64,000 nucleotides of DNA from Weeksellaceae bacterium (GCA_019459455.1 JAIBEX010000021.1:283576-347575); one strand, 5' to 3'; shown: positions 36,480-46,367, numbered from the stretch's first letter. The notes: generated from the sequence alone by a model not told the origin. Translations and numbers: made by a program.

Positions 36480-38693
36480 TTAATTTGGAAATCTGTACGG
36501 CAACTTTCCGACCTCGGAATTGTCTGTTTCAACATGTTCTTTTTTGCGTGCTCGTCGATCTACTTCATCAACGTCGAGAACATTTACAACATAGACGTAG
36601 CTTTTATTCCGTACTATTCTGGTAAAGCCATGTTTCTTTAATGCCTTGCCCAATTTATTTACAGTACCGTCTGTTACATTTATATTCGCTACCGTAGCCA
36701 ACCGGACCGCAATTTGAGAGGCATTGAGGAAGGCATTTGCCGTTTCTCTTGTCGCGGGTTCAAACCATGTCAAAAGAAGCTCTTCTTCCGGGCTCATTAA
36801 CTGGTACTGTTCGTTGTTCGCGTTGATATCTTTAATTTCTTCCTGGTTGAACCAATGGCGGAAGCCTTCTTTAAAAAGTTTTAACGCCTGGGCGTAGCAC
36901 AGGTTAATATCTACTTCGTGTTGGTATTCTATGTTTTCCAGTTCGAAGCAAAGAAAACGACGGGAGCCGGTGGTGTCGTTCAGGAACTGTGCAGTGTTCA
37001 CGCTGCCGGCGAAACTGGCACGGCGTGGCATATTTTCATTGTTGTGGCCGTAAGCTTTTCGCATTCTTATATGGGTTTTGGTGATGAGTTCTTTCAGGGA
37101 GCCGATTTCTGTCCGGTTCAGGTTTTCGAGTTCGTCCAGGTTGATCAGCATGCATTCTGCTAAGTGGATTAAAGTGTCTTTGTTGTTTGGGTTGACGGTT
37201 CCGGAGAAGATGTACTGTTTGAGTTCCCGGGGCATCAGTTTTTCTATCCAGGTGGTTTTTCCGAGACCCTGTTTACCGGAAAATACAATTACGGTCTGGT
37301 TGATTTGCTTTTCGTCTAGAACACAGGCGACCATTGCGACAAACCACTTTTTGAAACATTCTTTCCAGAGATCAGGTTTTGTAGTGGTAATCGTTAAGGC
37401 CAATTCTTCGATGTAGTCTTTATCGCCCGTATATTCCGGCAAATTTTCGAAGTAGTCTTTGAATGGATCGTACATTTCGCAGAAGTCGGAATGCAACAGG
37501 TTCCGGAGGGAGTTGATGCTGCAGCGGACTTTTGCTTTCTGGATTTCGCGAAGGATTGAGTTTTCTTTGAAGTCGGTGATGTATTTCCAGATTTTACCGT
37601 TTACCCGTTTGTATTCCAGTTTTCCCAGAACTTCGTTGTAGCGGAATTTATATCGGTTGTTGAGGAAGTTTTCGAGCTTGTCGATTTGGGCGGGTTCTTC
37701 TTCTTCATCTAAGGTCATTGTTCCATCGTGGCTTGTTGTCACGGATGATTCACCTGAATTATTCTTTACGCTCGCAGATTGTGCGGATTTGGCGGAATTT
37801 TTATTTGGTTGAAATTGGTCTGTACCATGGTCGGAAGTATTGGAATAAGCACTTTTTACTGCGGTCATTACTTCTTGACTATTGTAATCATAGTCTGCTA
37901 AAATATACCCTAATGCAAGGGTTTCTGGAATACCTTTTCGGTTGAGATTGTTGGCTAACTGGAAGACGAAGTTATTGCGGTTGCCCTCCACGAATGATTC
38001 TTTTTTTTCGGTGAACTGGACACAGTGATGGTACAAAATATTACAATCCGCTTGCGGATTACTTTGATGTTTTGAGATTTCTTCGCGGGGTCTGCCTGCT
38101 TCGCAGGAGGTTTCTTCGCTTTGGTCGGAAAGGCAAGTGCTATCAATTAGAGCGGTTGTAAAGACAGCGGAATTTTCGTTTACGAAAATTTCGGGATCAT
38201 AGGAAAAGAAGCAGAGGCGGGTGATGTCTTTTCCTGATTTGTCGATTTCGAGCTGCAGGAGTTTTTCGAAATATTCCTGTAGCTTGAGGAAAGATTCTTT
38301 ATGTTCTGTTTTGTCCGTTTTGATCTTTATGAATACTTTTAGTCCGTTTCCTGATGGGCTGGTGAAGGCTGCAAAGACAAATTGGTTTCCCTTTAGTTTT
38401 TCCTTTGACTCTTGGAGTTTTTCTTTGTTGATCTTGTCGATATCGAGAACCACTAAGGCATTGTAGTTGGTGAGGAATTCCATTTTCCGGCCGCCTTTGA
38501 AGGTTGCTGAGGGTGTGAACGCAGGAAGGGCTTTTTTGGCTCTTTCTGCAGCTTCTTTTTTATCCTCAGCCAGGGATTTTCGGAGGTAAGTAATGGCGTT
38601 GCGGTAGGTTCCGGTTTTAATATCTTCCAGGATCTTTAAGATGTCTTTGTTTTCGATGACTTCGTTGAAGTTTTTGAATATGGTGGATTTCAT
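36480..38693 (-). CDS. VirE/BT4734-like P-loop protein of a mobile element
   Basis: A 737-residue protein. Residues 1-170 match the BT4734-like N-terminal domain (VirE_N): YNALVVLDIDKINKEKLQ, FTSPSGNGLKVFIKI and ITRLCFFSYDPEIFVN, a primase-polymerase-like fold. Residues about 350-690 are the VirE-type P-loop domain: Walker A FSGKQGLGKTTW (about 468), LINLDELENLNR as Walker B, and GSRRFLCFELENI. Such proteins are found in Bacteroidetes integrative elements and prophages and probably act in element replication. It is flanked by terminators on both sides. The Ser/Asn-rich stretch at about 195-330 is probably a disordered linker. Confidence 0.88.
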   Translation of the reverse strand: MKSTIFKNFNEVIENKDILKILEDIKTGTYRNAITYLRKSLAEDKKEAAERAKKALPAFTPSATFKGGRKMEFLTNYNALVVLDIDKINKEKLQESKEKLKGNQFVFAAFTSPSGNGLKVFIKIKTDKTEHKESFLKLQEYFEKLLQLEIDKSGKDITRLCFFSYDPEIFVNENSAVFTTALIDSTCLSDQSEETSCEAGRPREEISKHQSNPQADCNILYHHCVQFTEKKESFVEGNRNNFVFQLANNLNRKGIPETLALGYILADYDYNSQEVMTAVKSAYSNTSDHGTDQFQPNKNSAKSAQSASVKNNSGESSVTTSHDGTMTLDEEEEPAQIDKLENFLNNRYKFRYNEVLGKLEYKRVNGKIWKYITDFKENSILREIQKAKVRCSINSLRNLLHSDFCEMYDPFKDYFENLPEYTGDKDYIEELALTITTTKPDLWKECFKKWFVAMVACVLDEKQINQTVIVFSGKQGLGKTTWIEKLMPRELKQYIFSGTVNPNNKDTLIHLAECMLINLDELENLNRTEIGSLKELITKTHIRMRKAYGHNNENMPRRASFAGSVNTAQFLNDTTGSRRFLCFELENIEYQHEVDINLCYAQALKLFKEGFRHWFNQEEIKDINANNEQYQLMSPEEELLLTWFEPATRETANAFLNASQIAVRLATVANINVTDGTVNKLGKALKKHGFTRIVRNKSYVYVVNVLDVDEVDRRARKKEHVETDNSEVGKLPYRFPN

Positions 38694-38733
38694 TTGGGGA
38701 GTTGTTAGAAATTAGAGGTTAGATTTTAGATTG

Positions 38734-38760
38734 GGATCCTTCGCTAAGCTCAGGATGACC
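38734..38760. repeat. Dispersed REP-like short repeat
   Basis: GGATCCTTCGCTAAGCTCAG is followed by GATGACC. I recognise the complement, a TCATCCTGAGCTTAGCGAAG-like sequence, as a short dispersed intergenic repeat that recurs in many Bacteroidetes genomes. Flanking GGTTAGA copies (38718-38724 and 38768-38774) bracket it. Confidence 0.45.
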
Positions 38761-38775
38761 GATTGGAGGTTAGAA

Positions 38776-38804
38776 AAAAGCCCAAAGCGATAGCGTGGGC
38801 TTTT
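38776..38804. terminator. Hairpin terminator after the HTH gene
   Basis: AAAAGCCCA (38776-38784) pairs with TGGGCTTTT (38796-38804) around an 11-nt loop, with A/T runs outside. It lies 28 bp past the end of the HTH gene and would terminate minus-strand transcription before the VirE-like gene. Confidence 0.75.
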
Positions 38805-38831
38805 GTTATTTAATGCAGTTTTCAGAAAGTT

Positions 38832-39113
38832 TTACCTTTTTGCGAAAGCGGCGTTGCGGTAGTCCTGGATGAACTTTTCTACGTCGGAGAGTTTGTAGTA
38901 GATTTTGTTGCCAACCTGGGAGAAGGTGATCTTGCCTTCGTCGCGCCATGTTTGTGCGGTACGCAAAGATACATCCAGCATTTCCATGAACTGTTTGTTG
39001 TTCAGGTAAGTTTCTGTTCTTGCTGCGCGGGTTGAATTGAGCTTGTCTGAGATGTCATTAATTTTAGACATTAACTCATTGAACTGGTCTTTTGATAAGA
39101 TGATTGCTTCCAT
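38832..39113 (-). CDS. Helix-turn-helix (excisionase-type) DNA-binding protein
   Basis: About 93 residues from ATG 39113 (MEAIILSKDQFNELMSKI). An earlier ATG at 39242 adds 43 residues with no family resemblance and runs through A/T-rich leader. The core EMLDVSLRTAQTWRDEGKI, followed by SQVGNKIYYKLSDVEKFI, is a MerR-like/HTH_17 winged helix, as in excisionases and regulators of Bacteroidetes integrative elements. It lies between the VirE-like gene and the unknown gene at 39259-40155, near the integrase. It probably binds the element's end to direct excision or acts as its regulator. Confidence 0.82.
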   Translation of the reverse strand: MEAIILSKDQFNELMSKINDISDKLNSTRAARTETYLNNKQFMEMLDVSLRTAQTWRDEGKITFSQVGNKIYYKLSDVEKFIQDYRNAAFAKR

Positions 39114-39258
39114 AATTTTTAGGTGTTTAAGATTATGAAGCAAAATTGAAAGAAAGAAAAAAGTCCGATTGGTCCGATTTAGTCCGATCGGACTAAATAC
39201 TTTGTAACTAACTGGACTATAATCAATTGAAAACTTAAACAACCGTATGAAAATCGGA

Positions 39259-40155
39259 CTAAAACTTAATCATCAAATCAGAATTTGGATCTTTATCATT
39301 TCGACCGGGGGAGAGGTAGGTTTGTAAAGTGTCCTTGGACAGAGGGTTTCCGTGTTCGTCTACGAAATTTTCCGCGATGAAGTCAGCCATATCTTTGATC
39401 CGTTTCTGAATGTATGGCTTGCCGGTTGGTTTAACAGAGGTCATCATCTGTTTGAAAGCGTTCGTAATGATATTCAGCGGACCATTTAAAATGATTTTTT
39501 CAGATGATTTTTCAGTACTTGTTTCCGGAGAACGTGAAGCTTCGATTTCCGCACGGAGTTTTGCCAAAGTCTGAATTTTGCCAATCATCTTTTCGCACTC
39601 CACATCAAACTCCGGAAGTTTTTGGTTTTTCATTATAATGTCAGCGGTTCTATAATCGTAGATCTCAGAGGTCAGGTAGTAAATTTTCTCTTTGTTGTCG
39701 GCAAGCTGCTCCATCTTCTCTCTGGTTTCTTTGAAGGAGAAGTGTCGGTCTTCGCTTTCGGCATTAATATATTTTTTAGCTGGCTTAGTCCTTTCCAATT
39801 TTTCATTTTCTTCTATCATCCGGTTACGTTTGGTTTCAATGCTGATCATGAACTTTGTATGCCGGTTCTGGTTGCGAACGCCAACAAATAAATCGTCATT
39901 GATGGTAAGCAGTTTTTCGAATTTGTTTAACCATTGCACAGGGTCTTTCACCAGCTTACAGTGATGGCAGATGAAAGCAGGAATCTGTGAATGGGTTATG
40001 GAAAATGAACGGTTAATCAGCTGCTGGCAATAATCGGCTAAAGTCTGTTTAGGGACTTTTTCTATATCAAATTCGGGATTAAAATCATCCGTGATTTTTA
40101 CGGACGAAAATTGCACGAAAGGTGCTGTTTCCTTCAGAAGATACTTTTCCGACAT
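39259..40155 (-). CDS. Mobile-element protein of unknown function
   Basis: A 298-residue soluble protein with no named family recognised. It contains HHCKLVKDPVQWLNKFEKLL, a Lys/Glu-rich central helical part (about 115-215, KKYINAESEDRHFSFKETRE), and a C-terminal segment FVDEHGNPLSKDTLQTYLSP that resembles the tail of RteC-like and other proteins beside Bacteroidetes integrases. Its Cys/His pair (HHCK) could bind a metal, but no full zinc motif is visible. It lies between the HTH gene and the integrase gene on the same strand. It is probably element-specific; a DNA-binding role is a guess. Confidence 0.65.
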   Translation of the reverse strand: MSEKYLLKETAPFVQFSSVKITDDFNPEFDIEKVPKQTLADYCQQLINRSFSITHSQIPAFICHHCKLVKDPVQWLNKFEKLLTINDDLFVGVRNQNRHTKFMISIETKRNRMIEENEKLERTKPAKKYINAESEDRHFSFKETREKMEQLADNKEKIYYLTSEIYDYRTADIIMKNQKLPEFDVECEKMIGKIQTLAKLRAEIEASRSPETSTEKSSEKIILNGPLNIITNAFKQMMTSVKPTGKPYIQKRIKDMADFIAENFVDEHGNPLSKDTLQTYLSPGRNDKDPNSDLMIKF

Positions 40156-40315
40156 GGCAGAAATTGGTTTTAAAATTAAAAAGTATGAAAAAGGTGAGCG
40201 GATTGCTCATTTGACAAGTATCTAACAAAAATCAACCGGCATTCGTTCGAATTTCAGGCATTTTTTTGTTGTTTTCATCATCAAGCTAATTTATGAAATT
40301 GAATGCAATAAAAAA

Positions 40316-40338
40316 CACCTGCATTTTAAAAGCAGGTG
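40316..40338. terminator. Hairpin terminator after the integrase gene
   Basis: CACCTGC (40316-40322) and GCAGGTG (40332-40338) form a 7-bp stem around ATTTTAAAA. On the minus strand it is followed by a run of T residues, and it lies 22 bp past the integrase stop. The rest of the gap 40156-40360 is A/T-rich and shows nothing further. Confidence 0.8.
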
Positions 40339-40360
40339 CAAAAGTTTTCCACATTTATGT

Positions 40361-41578
40361 TTAAATAACAAATTCATCTACCGCTTTGTTCAGTTCCTCA
40401 TGAACGATTTTAGCGTAGATCTGTGTGGTGGATATATCTCTATGATCCAGAAGTTTGCTTACATGTTCAATACGCATTCCTTTATTAAGTGCCATGGTTG
40501 CAAAGGTGTGACGGCTGAGATGGAAGGTTAGAGAAAAAGGAAATTTCAGCTCCTTACCGATTTTTCTCAGATGTACTCCGCACAGCCCGTTCCGGCTTCG
40601 GATGATTGCTATTTTTGCTGCTTCGGAAAGGTCCCAAAAATCAGCCTGTTTGATGGCCGGGAAAATAAAGTTTCCTTTTGATTCGTTTCTGCGTTTGTAT
40701 TTGTTGATGATCTTCAGTGCCGTGTTACCGATTTTGAAGGAATGGACCCGGCCGGTTTTTTTTACTTCTTTTCTAATGGTCAGTTCCTGTTCGTTGTAAT
40801 CGTCCCATGTAAGGGTGATGACATCTGAAAACCGAAGTCCGCCTGCAGAAACTGAAAACATAAAAAGGTCGCGGTACAGTTCCGCTGTAGACGTTGTATT
40901 AAATTTTACATTACAAAGTTTTTCAAACTGTGCTTCCGAAAGGAATAGCCGCTTGCTTGGTTCTATTTCCATTTTCAGCCTCCGGAAGGGGTAGAGGGTT
41001 TCGGGAATCAGATCTTCTTCAATAGCGTGCTTAAAAATGACCGCGAGTACCGTCATACTCAGTTTTTGTGAAGTTTTATTGTTTTTAAGCGTGTTCTGTG
41101 CGTACAGGATATAATCTTTAAGTATGGAAACCGTAATGTCATCAAACATCAGGTTATTGTCTTTTACAAAATTTTTAAATTTATGCAGCTGGCTTAAGTA
41201 AATGTTATACGTATTAACGGAATACTTAGGCCGCAGTTTTTTCATTTTCTCCTCAGCATAATTGAAGAAAAGCAAACTGTCCTTTCCTTTAATCGCTTCT
41301 TTGAACTGGCGGGCTGTTGCACTTTTGGATTTTCGTTCTGTATCCGCAATCATTCCCATTGCATCCGCCAATTTTTTTGTCAGCATCGCATTGGTACGTG
41401 CGCTGTTCTTAAAGCTTTTGCGGACCCTGTGATTTTCTTCGTCCCACTGGCTCGGTTTCACTTTGATGCCGGTGGTGATAAATTTCGTCTGGCGATTCTG
41501 AATAAGCCGGATGTAAAGCGGACAAAGGCCGTCTTTATCCTGCTGCTGTGTTCTGAGAACAAATTTAACTGAGGCCAT
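40361..41578 (-). CDS. Tyrosine recombinase/integrase of an integrative element
   Basis: A 405-residue site-specific integrase. The N-terminal arm-binding segment (ASVKFVLRTQQQDKDGLCPL, WDEENHRVRK) and the SAM-like core-binding domain (about 105-210) precede the catalytic domain: Arg in SAGGLRFSDVITLTW (about 244), HLSRHTFATMAL (about 354), and LLDHRDISTTQIYAKI with the Tyr nucleophile (about 386). Catalytic residues are intact, so it is probably active. It lies at the right edge of the accessory region, next to the core chromosome, as expected when the attachment site is just beyond it. Family: Bacteroidetes CTnDOT/phage-type integrases. Confidence 0.94.
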   Translation of the reverse strand: MASVKFVLRTQQQDKDGLCPLYIRLIQNRQTKFITTGIKVKPSQWDEENHRVRKSFKNSARTNAMLTKKLADAMGMIADTERKSKSATARQFKEAIKGKDSLLFFNYAEEKMKKLRPKYSVNTYNIYLSQLHKFKNFVKDNNLMFDDITVSILKDYILYAQNTLKNNKTSQKLSMTVLAVIFKHAIEEDLIPETLYPFRRLKMEIEPSKRLFLSEAQFEKLCNVKFNTTSTAELYRDLFMFSVSAGGLRFSDVITLTWDDYNEQELTIRKEVKKTGRVHSFKIGNTALKIINKYKRRNESKGNFIFPAIKQADFWDLSEAAKIAIIRSRNGLCGVHLRKIGKELKFPFSLTFHLSRHTFATMALNKGMRIEHVSKLLDHRDISTTQIYAKIVHEELNKAVDEFVI

Positions 41579-41923
41579 AATCTAAGCAATTTAGAATTGT
41601 TAAACCAAAAAAGAATATCTTAGCAAAGTAACGCAAACCGCTGAAAGAGTGACTATTCAATAGAGTGCATTGTAAAACAAAGGTACAACTTTTAGTACAA
41701 CAAATAGCTATTTTGTATGCTTTTTTATGCTTTATTTTATATTGTTGAAAAACAGGAATGCCTATTTAATAGGCAATTGGAGGCATTATGCATATTTGAT
41801 TTTGATATTTAGCCTAACTTGTATATATGTCTTATATAATAAGATCAATATAACCGTATTGTGTTATTGGTCTCATGAATGTAATCTTCGTGAGGAATCA
41901 AATATAAGCAAGTTTCGATAATA
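41579..41923. other. Integrase-adjacent intergenic region, candidate attachment end
   Basis: The sequence is A/T-rich and non-coding. It contains GTACAAC twice in direct orientation (41683-41689 and 41695-41701, 12-bp period), which could be integrase arm sites. No tRNA gene is present, so the attachment site is not a standard tRNA 3' end in this window. The left partner end is not in the window, or I could not identify it. Confidence 0.35.
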
Positions 41924-42040
41924 ATGAATCAACAGACGCTCAATGTAAATCACCAGCAAAATATCCGTCATTTTATGGAGTTTGGCTGGGAGGGAATTTC
42001 GTTTGAAGGCGAAGTTTTGGGAGGGGGATTCCAATACTGA
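41894..42040 (+). pseudogene. Truncated HopJ-family fragment
   Basis: The translated stretch HQQNIRHFMEFGWEGISFEG (within codons starting 41924) aligns with DHQNIRNFIKFGWDGILFES near the end of the intact HopJ gene at 43554-43901. The upstream two thirds of the gene are missing, and the frame is closed by a stop at 41891-41893. The DNA is only moderately similar (best shared run AGTTTGGCTGGGA), so this is the remnant of an older paralogue, not a fresh copy. It lies between the integrase and rtcB, at the point where the accessory region meets the core chromosome. Confidence 0.7.
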
Positions 42041-42053
42041 AAAGATAAAATAG

Positions 42054-42079
42054 AGAACCACCGATCACCCGGTGGTTCT
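42054..42079. terminator. Hairpin terminator between the HopJ remnant and rtcB
   Basis: AGAACCACC (42054-42062) pairs with GGTGGTTCT (42071-42079) around an 8-nt loop, followed by TTTT. It ends at the rtcB stop codon and serves minus-strand rtcB transcription and possibly transcripts from the left. Confidence 0.8.
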
Positions 42080-42080
42080 T

Positions 42081-43529
<1,449 letters not shown>

Positions 43530-43553
43530 CTACATTTATAAAAATTAACAGCA

Positions 43554-43901
43554 ATGGTATTATCCCAACTTAAAACCTCGCCGGAAACCTTACAGTTTAA
43601 AGAGGTGATTTCTTATATAGACCATCATTATTTTTTTACACCATCCAAATTCACGAATGGTGAGGTTGTAAATGAAAGCGGGCAGAACAGTGGCTCGTGC
43701 AAGATTTTCAGCTTCTCGAAAATTCATCATCTGTCAGAATCGGAAGTGCTGAGCCTGTTTGGAGAGATTTACAGGGAAGATGTTTTAACTAATCCGGAAG
43801 GTAATGATCATCAGAATATCAGAAATTTCATAAAGTTTGGCTGGGACGGTATTTTATTTGAGTCTGAGGCGCTGAAAAAGAAAGAAAATGTCATCGAATA
43901 A
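43554..43901 (+). CDS. HopJ type III effector family protein
   Basis: A 115-residue small acidic protein. The family pattern is clear: LSESEVLSLFGEIYREDVL, then NPEGNDHQNIRNFIKFGWDG and ILFESEAL. The family is named after a Pseudomonas effector but is widespread in bacteria without type III secretion, where its function is unknown. The gene overlaps the following WYL gene by 14 bp and they are probably translated together. A truncated copy of the same family lies on the other side of rtcB (41894-42040). No signal peptide or membrane segment is visible. Confidence 0.85.
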   Translation: MVLSQLKTSPETLQFKEVISYIDHHYFFTPSKFTNGEVVNESGQNSGSCKIFSFSKIHHLSESEVLSLFGEIYREDVLTNPEGNDHQNIRNFIKFGWDGILFESEALKKKENVIE

Positions 43902-44889
43902 AAACGCGTTAATCCGCTACAAAACTTTAGACCGATGCCTTAAAAACAGATTCAGGAACTATACGCTGGAAGATTTAATGGACGAATGTTCTGAAGCTTT
44001 GTTTGAATTTGAAGGAAAAGAATCCTTTGTAAGCAAACGTACCGTGCAGTTAGACCTTCAGAACATGCGCAGCGAAAAATTCGGTTACGAGGCTCCGATT
44101 GAAGTTTATGACAGAAAATACTACCGTTACAGTGATCCAGAATACAGTATTCATCAGATTCAGGTAAATGAAAGTGACCTGAAAGCGATGAACAATGCAA
44201 TCCAAATACTCAAACAGTTTAAGGATTTTTCCATGTTTAAAGAGATGAACGGTGTCATTCAAAAACTGGAGGATTCCGTAAAGTCGGTGCAGGAAAAGTC
44301 TATTATTCATTTGGATAAAAATGAACGGTTGAGAGGGCTGGAATATATTGACGTGTTGTATCAGGCAGTGGTGAGTAAAAAGGTTTTAAAGATCCTGTAT
44401 AAAAGTTTCAACGCGCGAGATGCAAATTATATGACGGTTCACCCACAGTTATTGAAGGAATTCAATAACCGCTGGTTTTTAATCTGTTGGCACAAAAATA
44501 AACTGTATAACCTGGCGTTGGACCGGATTGAAGAAATCCAAACCGAAGATGGAACTCCGTACGTTGAAAAAGATTTTGATGCTGACCGATATTTCGGTGA
44601 AGTGATTGGAGTTACGGTATCGGAGACACAGCGGCCACAAAATGTTGTTTTCAGGATCGAAAGCCGCAATGCACCTTATGTGATCACAAAACCCTTCCAC
44701 AATACTCAGGAAATTTTAGAAGAAGATGAAGGCCACGTGACTTTCCGGATTAGAGTGCAGCTTAATTTTGAATTGGAACGTTTGATATTAGGCATGGGTG
44801 AATCAATTACCATTCTCAAACCCATTAAGTTGAAGGAAAGGATTGAAAAAAGTCTGCAGTTGGCTTTGAATAACTACAAAACTGTTTAA
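43888..44889 (+). CDS. WYL-domain transcriptional regulator
   Basis: A 333-residue regulator. The N-terminal winged helix (about 1-60: ALIRYKTLDRCLKNRFRNYT, SKRTVQLDLQNMRSE) is followed by a WYL domain (about 145-230: LYQAVVSKKVLKILYKSF, VHPQLLKEFNNRWFLICWHK, LALDRIEEIQ) and a WCX domain (VVFRIESRNAPYVITKPFHN). WYL regulators sense nucleic-acid or stress signals and control defence, DNA repair and RNA repair genes. It starts within hopJ (14-bp overlap) and lies divergent from rtcB, so control of rtcB is plausible. No ligand is known. Confidence 0.92.
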   Translation: MSSNKNALIRYKTLDRCLKNRFRNYTLEDLMDECSEALFEFEGKESFVSKRTVQLDLQNMRSEKFGYEAPIEVYDRKYYRYSDPEYSIHQIQVNESDLKAMNNAIQILKQFKDFSMFKEMNGVIQKLEDSVKSVQEKSIIHLDKNERLRGLEYIDVLYQAVVSKKVLKILYKSFNARDANYMTVHPQLLKEFNNRWFLICWHKNKLYNLALDRIEEIQTEDGTPYVEKDFDADRYFGEVIGVTVSETQRPQNVVFRIESRNAPYVITKPFHNTQEILEEDEGHVTFRIRVQLNFELERLILGMGESITILKPIKLKERIEKSLQLALNNYKTV

Positions 44890-44982
44890 TGGTTTTAAGT
44901 GATAAAATCCTTTAATTTCAAAATTGGTTTTCCTACCGACTTTGGCTTAAAAATTGAAACCAATCTTTTAAAATCAAATATT

Positions 44983-45105
44983 ATGAATCCATTACTTTTA
45001 AGAAGAATTCTGATGTGGGTCGCGCCATTAGCAATTGGCTACTTCATGAAAAAATATGAAGAGAAGAAATCCAGAAAGAACCAACAGAAGACAACTACAA
45101 GATAG
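44983..45105 (+). CDS. Very small predicted membrane protein
   Basis: 40 residues from ATG 44983: one predicted helix (MWVAPLAIGYFM) and a strongly basic C-terminus (KKYEEKKSRKNQQKTTTR). A GTG at 44899 in the same frame would add 28 residues, but nothing supports that start. I believe I have seen similar short proteins in Chryseobacterium genomes. It lies 94 bp after the WYL gene and before a good terminator hairpin, which is consistent with a real short transcript. Function is unknown. Confidence 0.55.
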   Translation: MNPLLLRRILMWVAPLAIGYFMKKYEEKKSRKNQQKTTTR

Positions 45106-45130
45106 TCAGTTGATACTTCAAACAAAAAAC

Positions 45131-45164
45131 ACCTGAAATGCCTATGAGCGTTTCAGGTTTTTTT
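45131..45164 (+). terminator. Hairpin terminator
   Basis: ACCTGAAATGC (45131-45141) pairs with GCGTTTCAGGT (45148-45158), one G-T pair, 6-nt loop, followed by a T7 run. It ends transcription of the hopJ/WYL/small-protein unit. Confidence 0.85.
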
Positions 45165-45315
45165 GTGCGAAAAAAGGGTGTTTTTCCTTATTCCGGTTGC
45201 AAGCAGATTTTCTAACTTTACATTGAGAACCGGAACCTCATGCTTCGGATAAGTGTACTGATGCGTGTGGAACCGCAAGTTGATAACCATTGACAACCAA
45301 TTAAAAACGATAGCC

Positions 45316-46233
45316 ATGCCAACGAATCCATTAGAAATCAGAATCAAAGTAATTCAGGCTAAAATTTCAGTTCCTCAGTCCGGTGTTTATGATCTCGAAA
45401 CCTGCAGTGCACTTGAAAAAACACTTGGTCTTCTTGTATCCGACCTTGGTCTGTTTGATAAGAAGAAAAATATTCAGAAGCACCTGGGGTTTTCCGGACG
45501 CGATGTGGACGGAATCTTCGGGGTCAATACCACAACGAGGATCGAGATGTTTTTGGATGAAAAAATCCCTCCACTGCCTAAAGGGGCAAGTATGATCATT
45601 TCAAAGAATTCGCTGCAGCTCGTGCTGGAGAGCGAAATCTCGTCTAAATCCATGTATAACTCCAAATACAAATTTCCTATCTGGCCTCATGGTGCCAGTG
45701 GTATTACCATAGGAATAGGGTATGATATGGGTTATTCTACCCCGGCCCAGTTTGAAAAAGACTGGAAAGCACTGCTGGGCGATTCTAAATTTGGGAAACT
45801 TAAATCAGCGGTAGGTTTGCAGGGGGAGAGGGCCCGTGCTGCCCTAACTTCGGCGGTTAAATCTGTGGAAGTGCCCTACGATGATGCGCTGCAGGTTTTC
45901 TACACGACCTCGGTGCCGGTGTACGCCAGGGCAACCGCAAAGAGCTATCCCGGAGTGGAACTTCTGCCTCCTGATGCGCAGGGCGCATTGCTTTCATTGG
46001 TGTATAACCGTGGGGCAAGCCTGGAGGGTCCGCGCCGGAAAGAAATGAAAAATATTGCCGGTTGGGTACGGACTAAAAATCTGGCGAAGATTGCAGGGGA
46101 AATACGTGCAATGAAGAGACTGTGGGAAGGAGATCCGAAAATGAAAGGTCTTTTGTCACGAAGAGATAAGGAAGCTGCCCTTGTTGCGAATGCCCGGTTT
46201 TTTTTGAAACCCGAAGATTATATTTTTGCTTAG
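45316..46233 (+). CDS. Lysozyme-like protein with N-terminal peptidoglycan-binding-like part
   Basis: About 305 residues from ATG 45316 (MPTNPLEIRIKVIQAKISVP). An ATG at 45265 lies upstream, but its extra residues do not resemble a family. The N-terminal 110 residues have peptidoglycan-binding-like motifs (PQSGVYDLETCSALEKTLGL, DVDGIFGVNTTTRIEMFL). From about 110, LQLVLESEISSK and HGASGITIGIGYDMGYSTP resemble a pesticin/T4-lysozyme-like (GH24-related) catalytic core, and LLSLVYNRGASLEGPRRKEM follows. No signal peptide is visible, so export would need another route, such as a holin or injection system, or the protein acts on other cells. Its frame is alone between two terminators. Confidence 0.6.
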   Translation: MPTNPLEIRIKVIQAKISVPQSGVYDLETCSALEKTLGLLVSDLGLFDKKKNIQKHLGFSGRDVDGIFGVNTTTRIEMFLDEKIPPLPKGASMIISKNSLQLVLESEISSKSMYNSKYKFPIWPHGASGITIGIGYDMGYSTPAQFEKDWKALLGDSKFGKLKSAVGLQGERARAALTSAVKSVEVPYDDALQVFYTTSVPVYARATAKSYPGVELLPPDAQGALLSLVYNRGASLEGPRRKEMKNIAGWVRTKNLAKIAGEIRAMKRLWEGDPKMKGLLSRRDKEAALVANARFFLKPEDYIFA

Positions 46234-46238
46234 TCTGG

Positions 46239-46260
46239 AACCGGTTTTTACCGGTTTTTT
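46239..46260 (+). terminator. Hairpin terminator
   Basis: AACCGG (46239-46244) pairs with CCGGTT (46251-46256) around TTTTTA, followed by T residues. It lies 6 bp after the lysozyme-like gene. Confidence 0.75.
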
Positions 46261-46306
46261 CATTTAAAAGTTTGCATGCAATATCCCTGTTATGAAGTTA
46301 TTTGGT

Positions 46307-46314
46307 TAAATTTG
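46307..46314 (+). promoter_or_regulatory. Predicted -7 promoter element of fhs
   Basis: TAAATTTG matches the Bacteroidetes -7 consensus TAnnTTTG. No convincing -33 TTTG is seen at the right spacing. The start codon lies about 54 bp downstream. Confidence 0.4.
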
Positions 46315-46367
46315 TAAGGATAGTACAATGTAATATAACAAACTGTTTGTAACCAAAAAATTAAACT

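Noticed and set aside
38734..38804. CRISPR-like repeat array
   Set aside because: There is only one repeat unit plus a terminator hairpin and no spacer periodicity; no cas genes are near.
41727..41921. Small hydrophobic plus-strand frame beside the integrase
   Set aside because: A/T-rich with poor codon pattern and no family resemblance; it runs into the HopJ remnant region in a different frame.
41579..41923. tRNA gene as integration site next to the integrase
   Set aside because: No cloverleaf, CCA-type end or GGTTCGA-like T-arm is visible in the sequence between the integrase and rtcB.
45153..45347. Minus-strand frame over the terminator and lysozyme start
   Set aside because: It overlaps a clear terminator hairpin and the start of a better-supported gene; its protein has no resemblance to a family.
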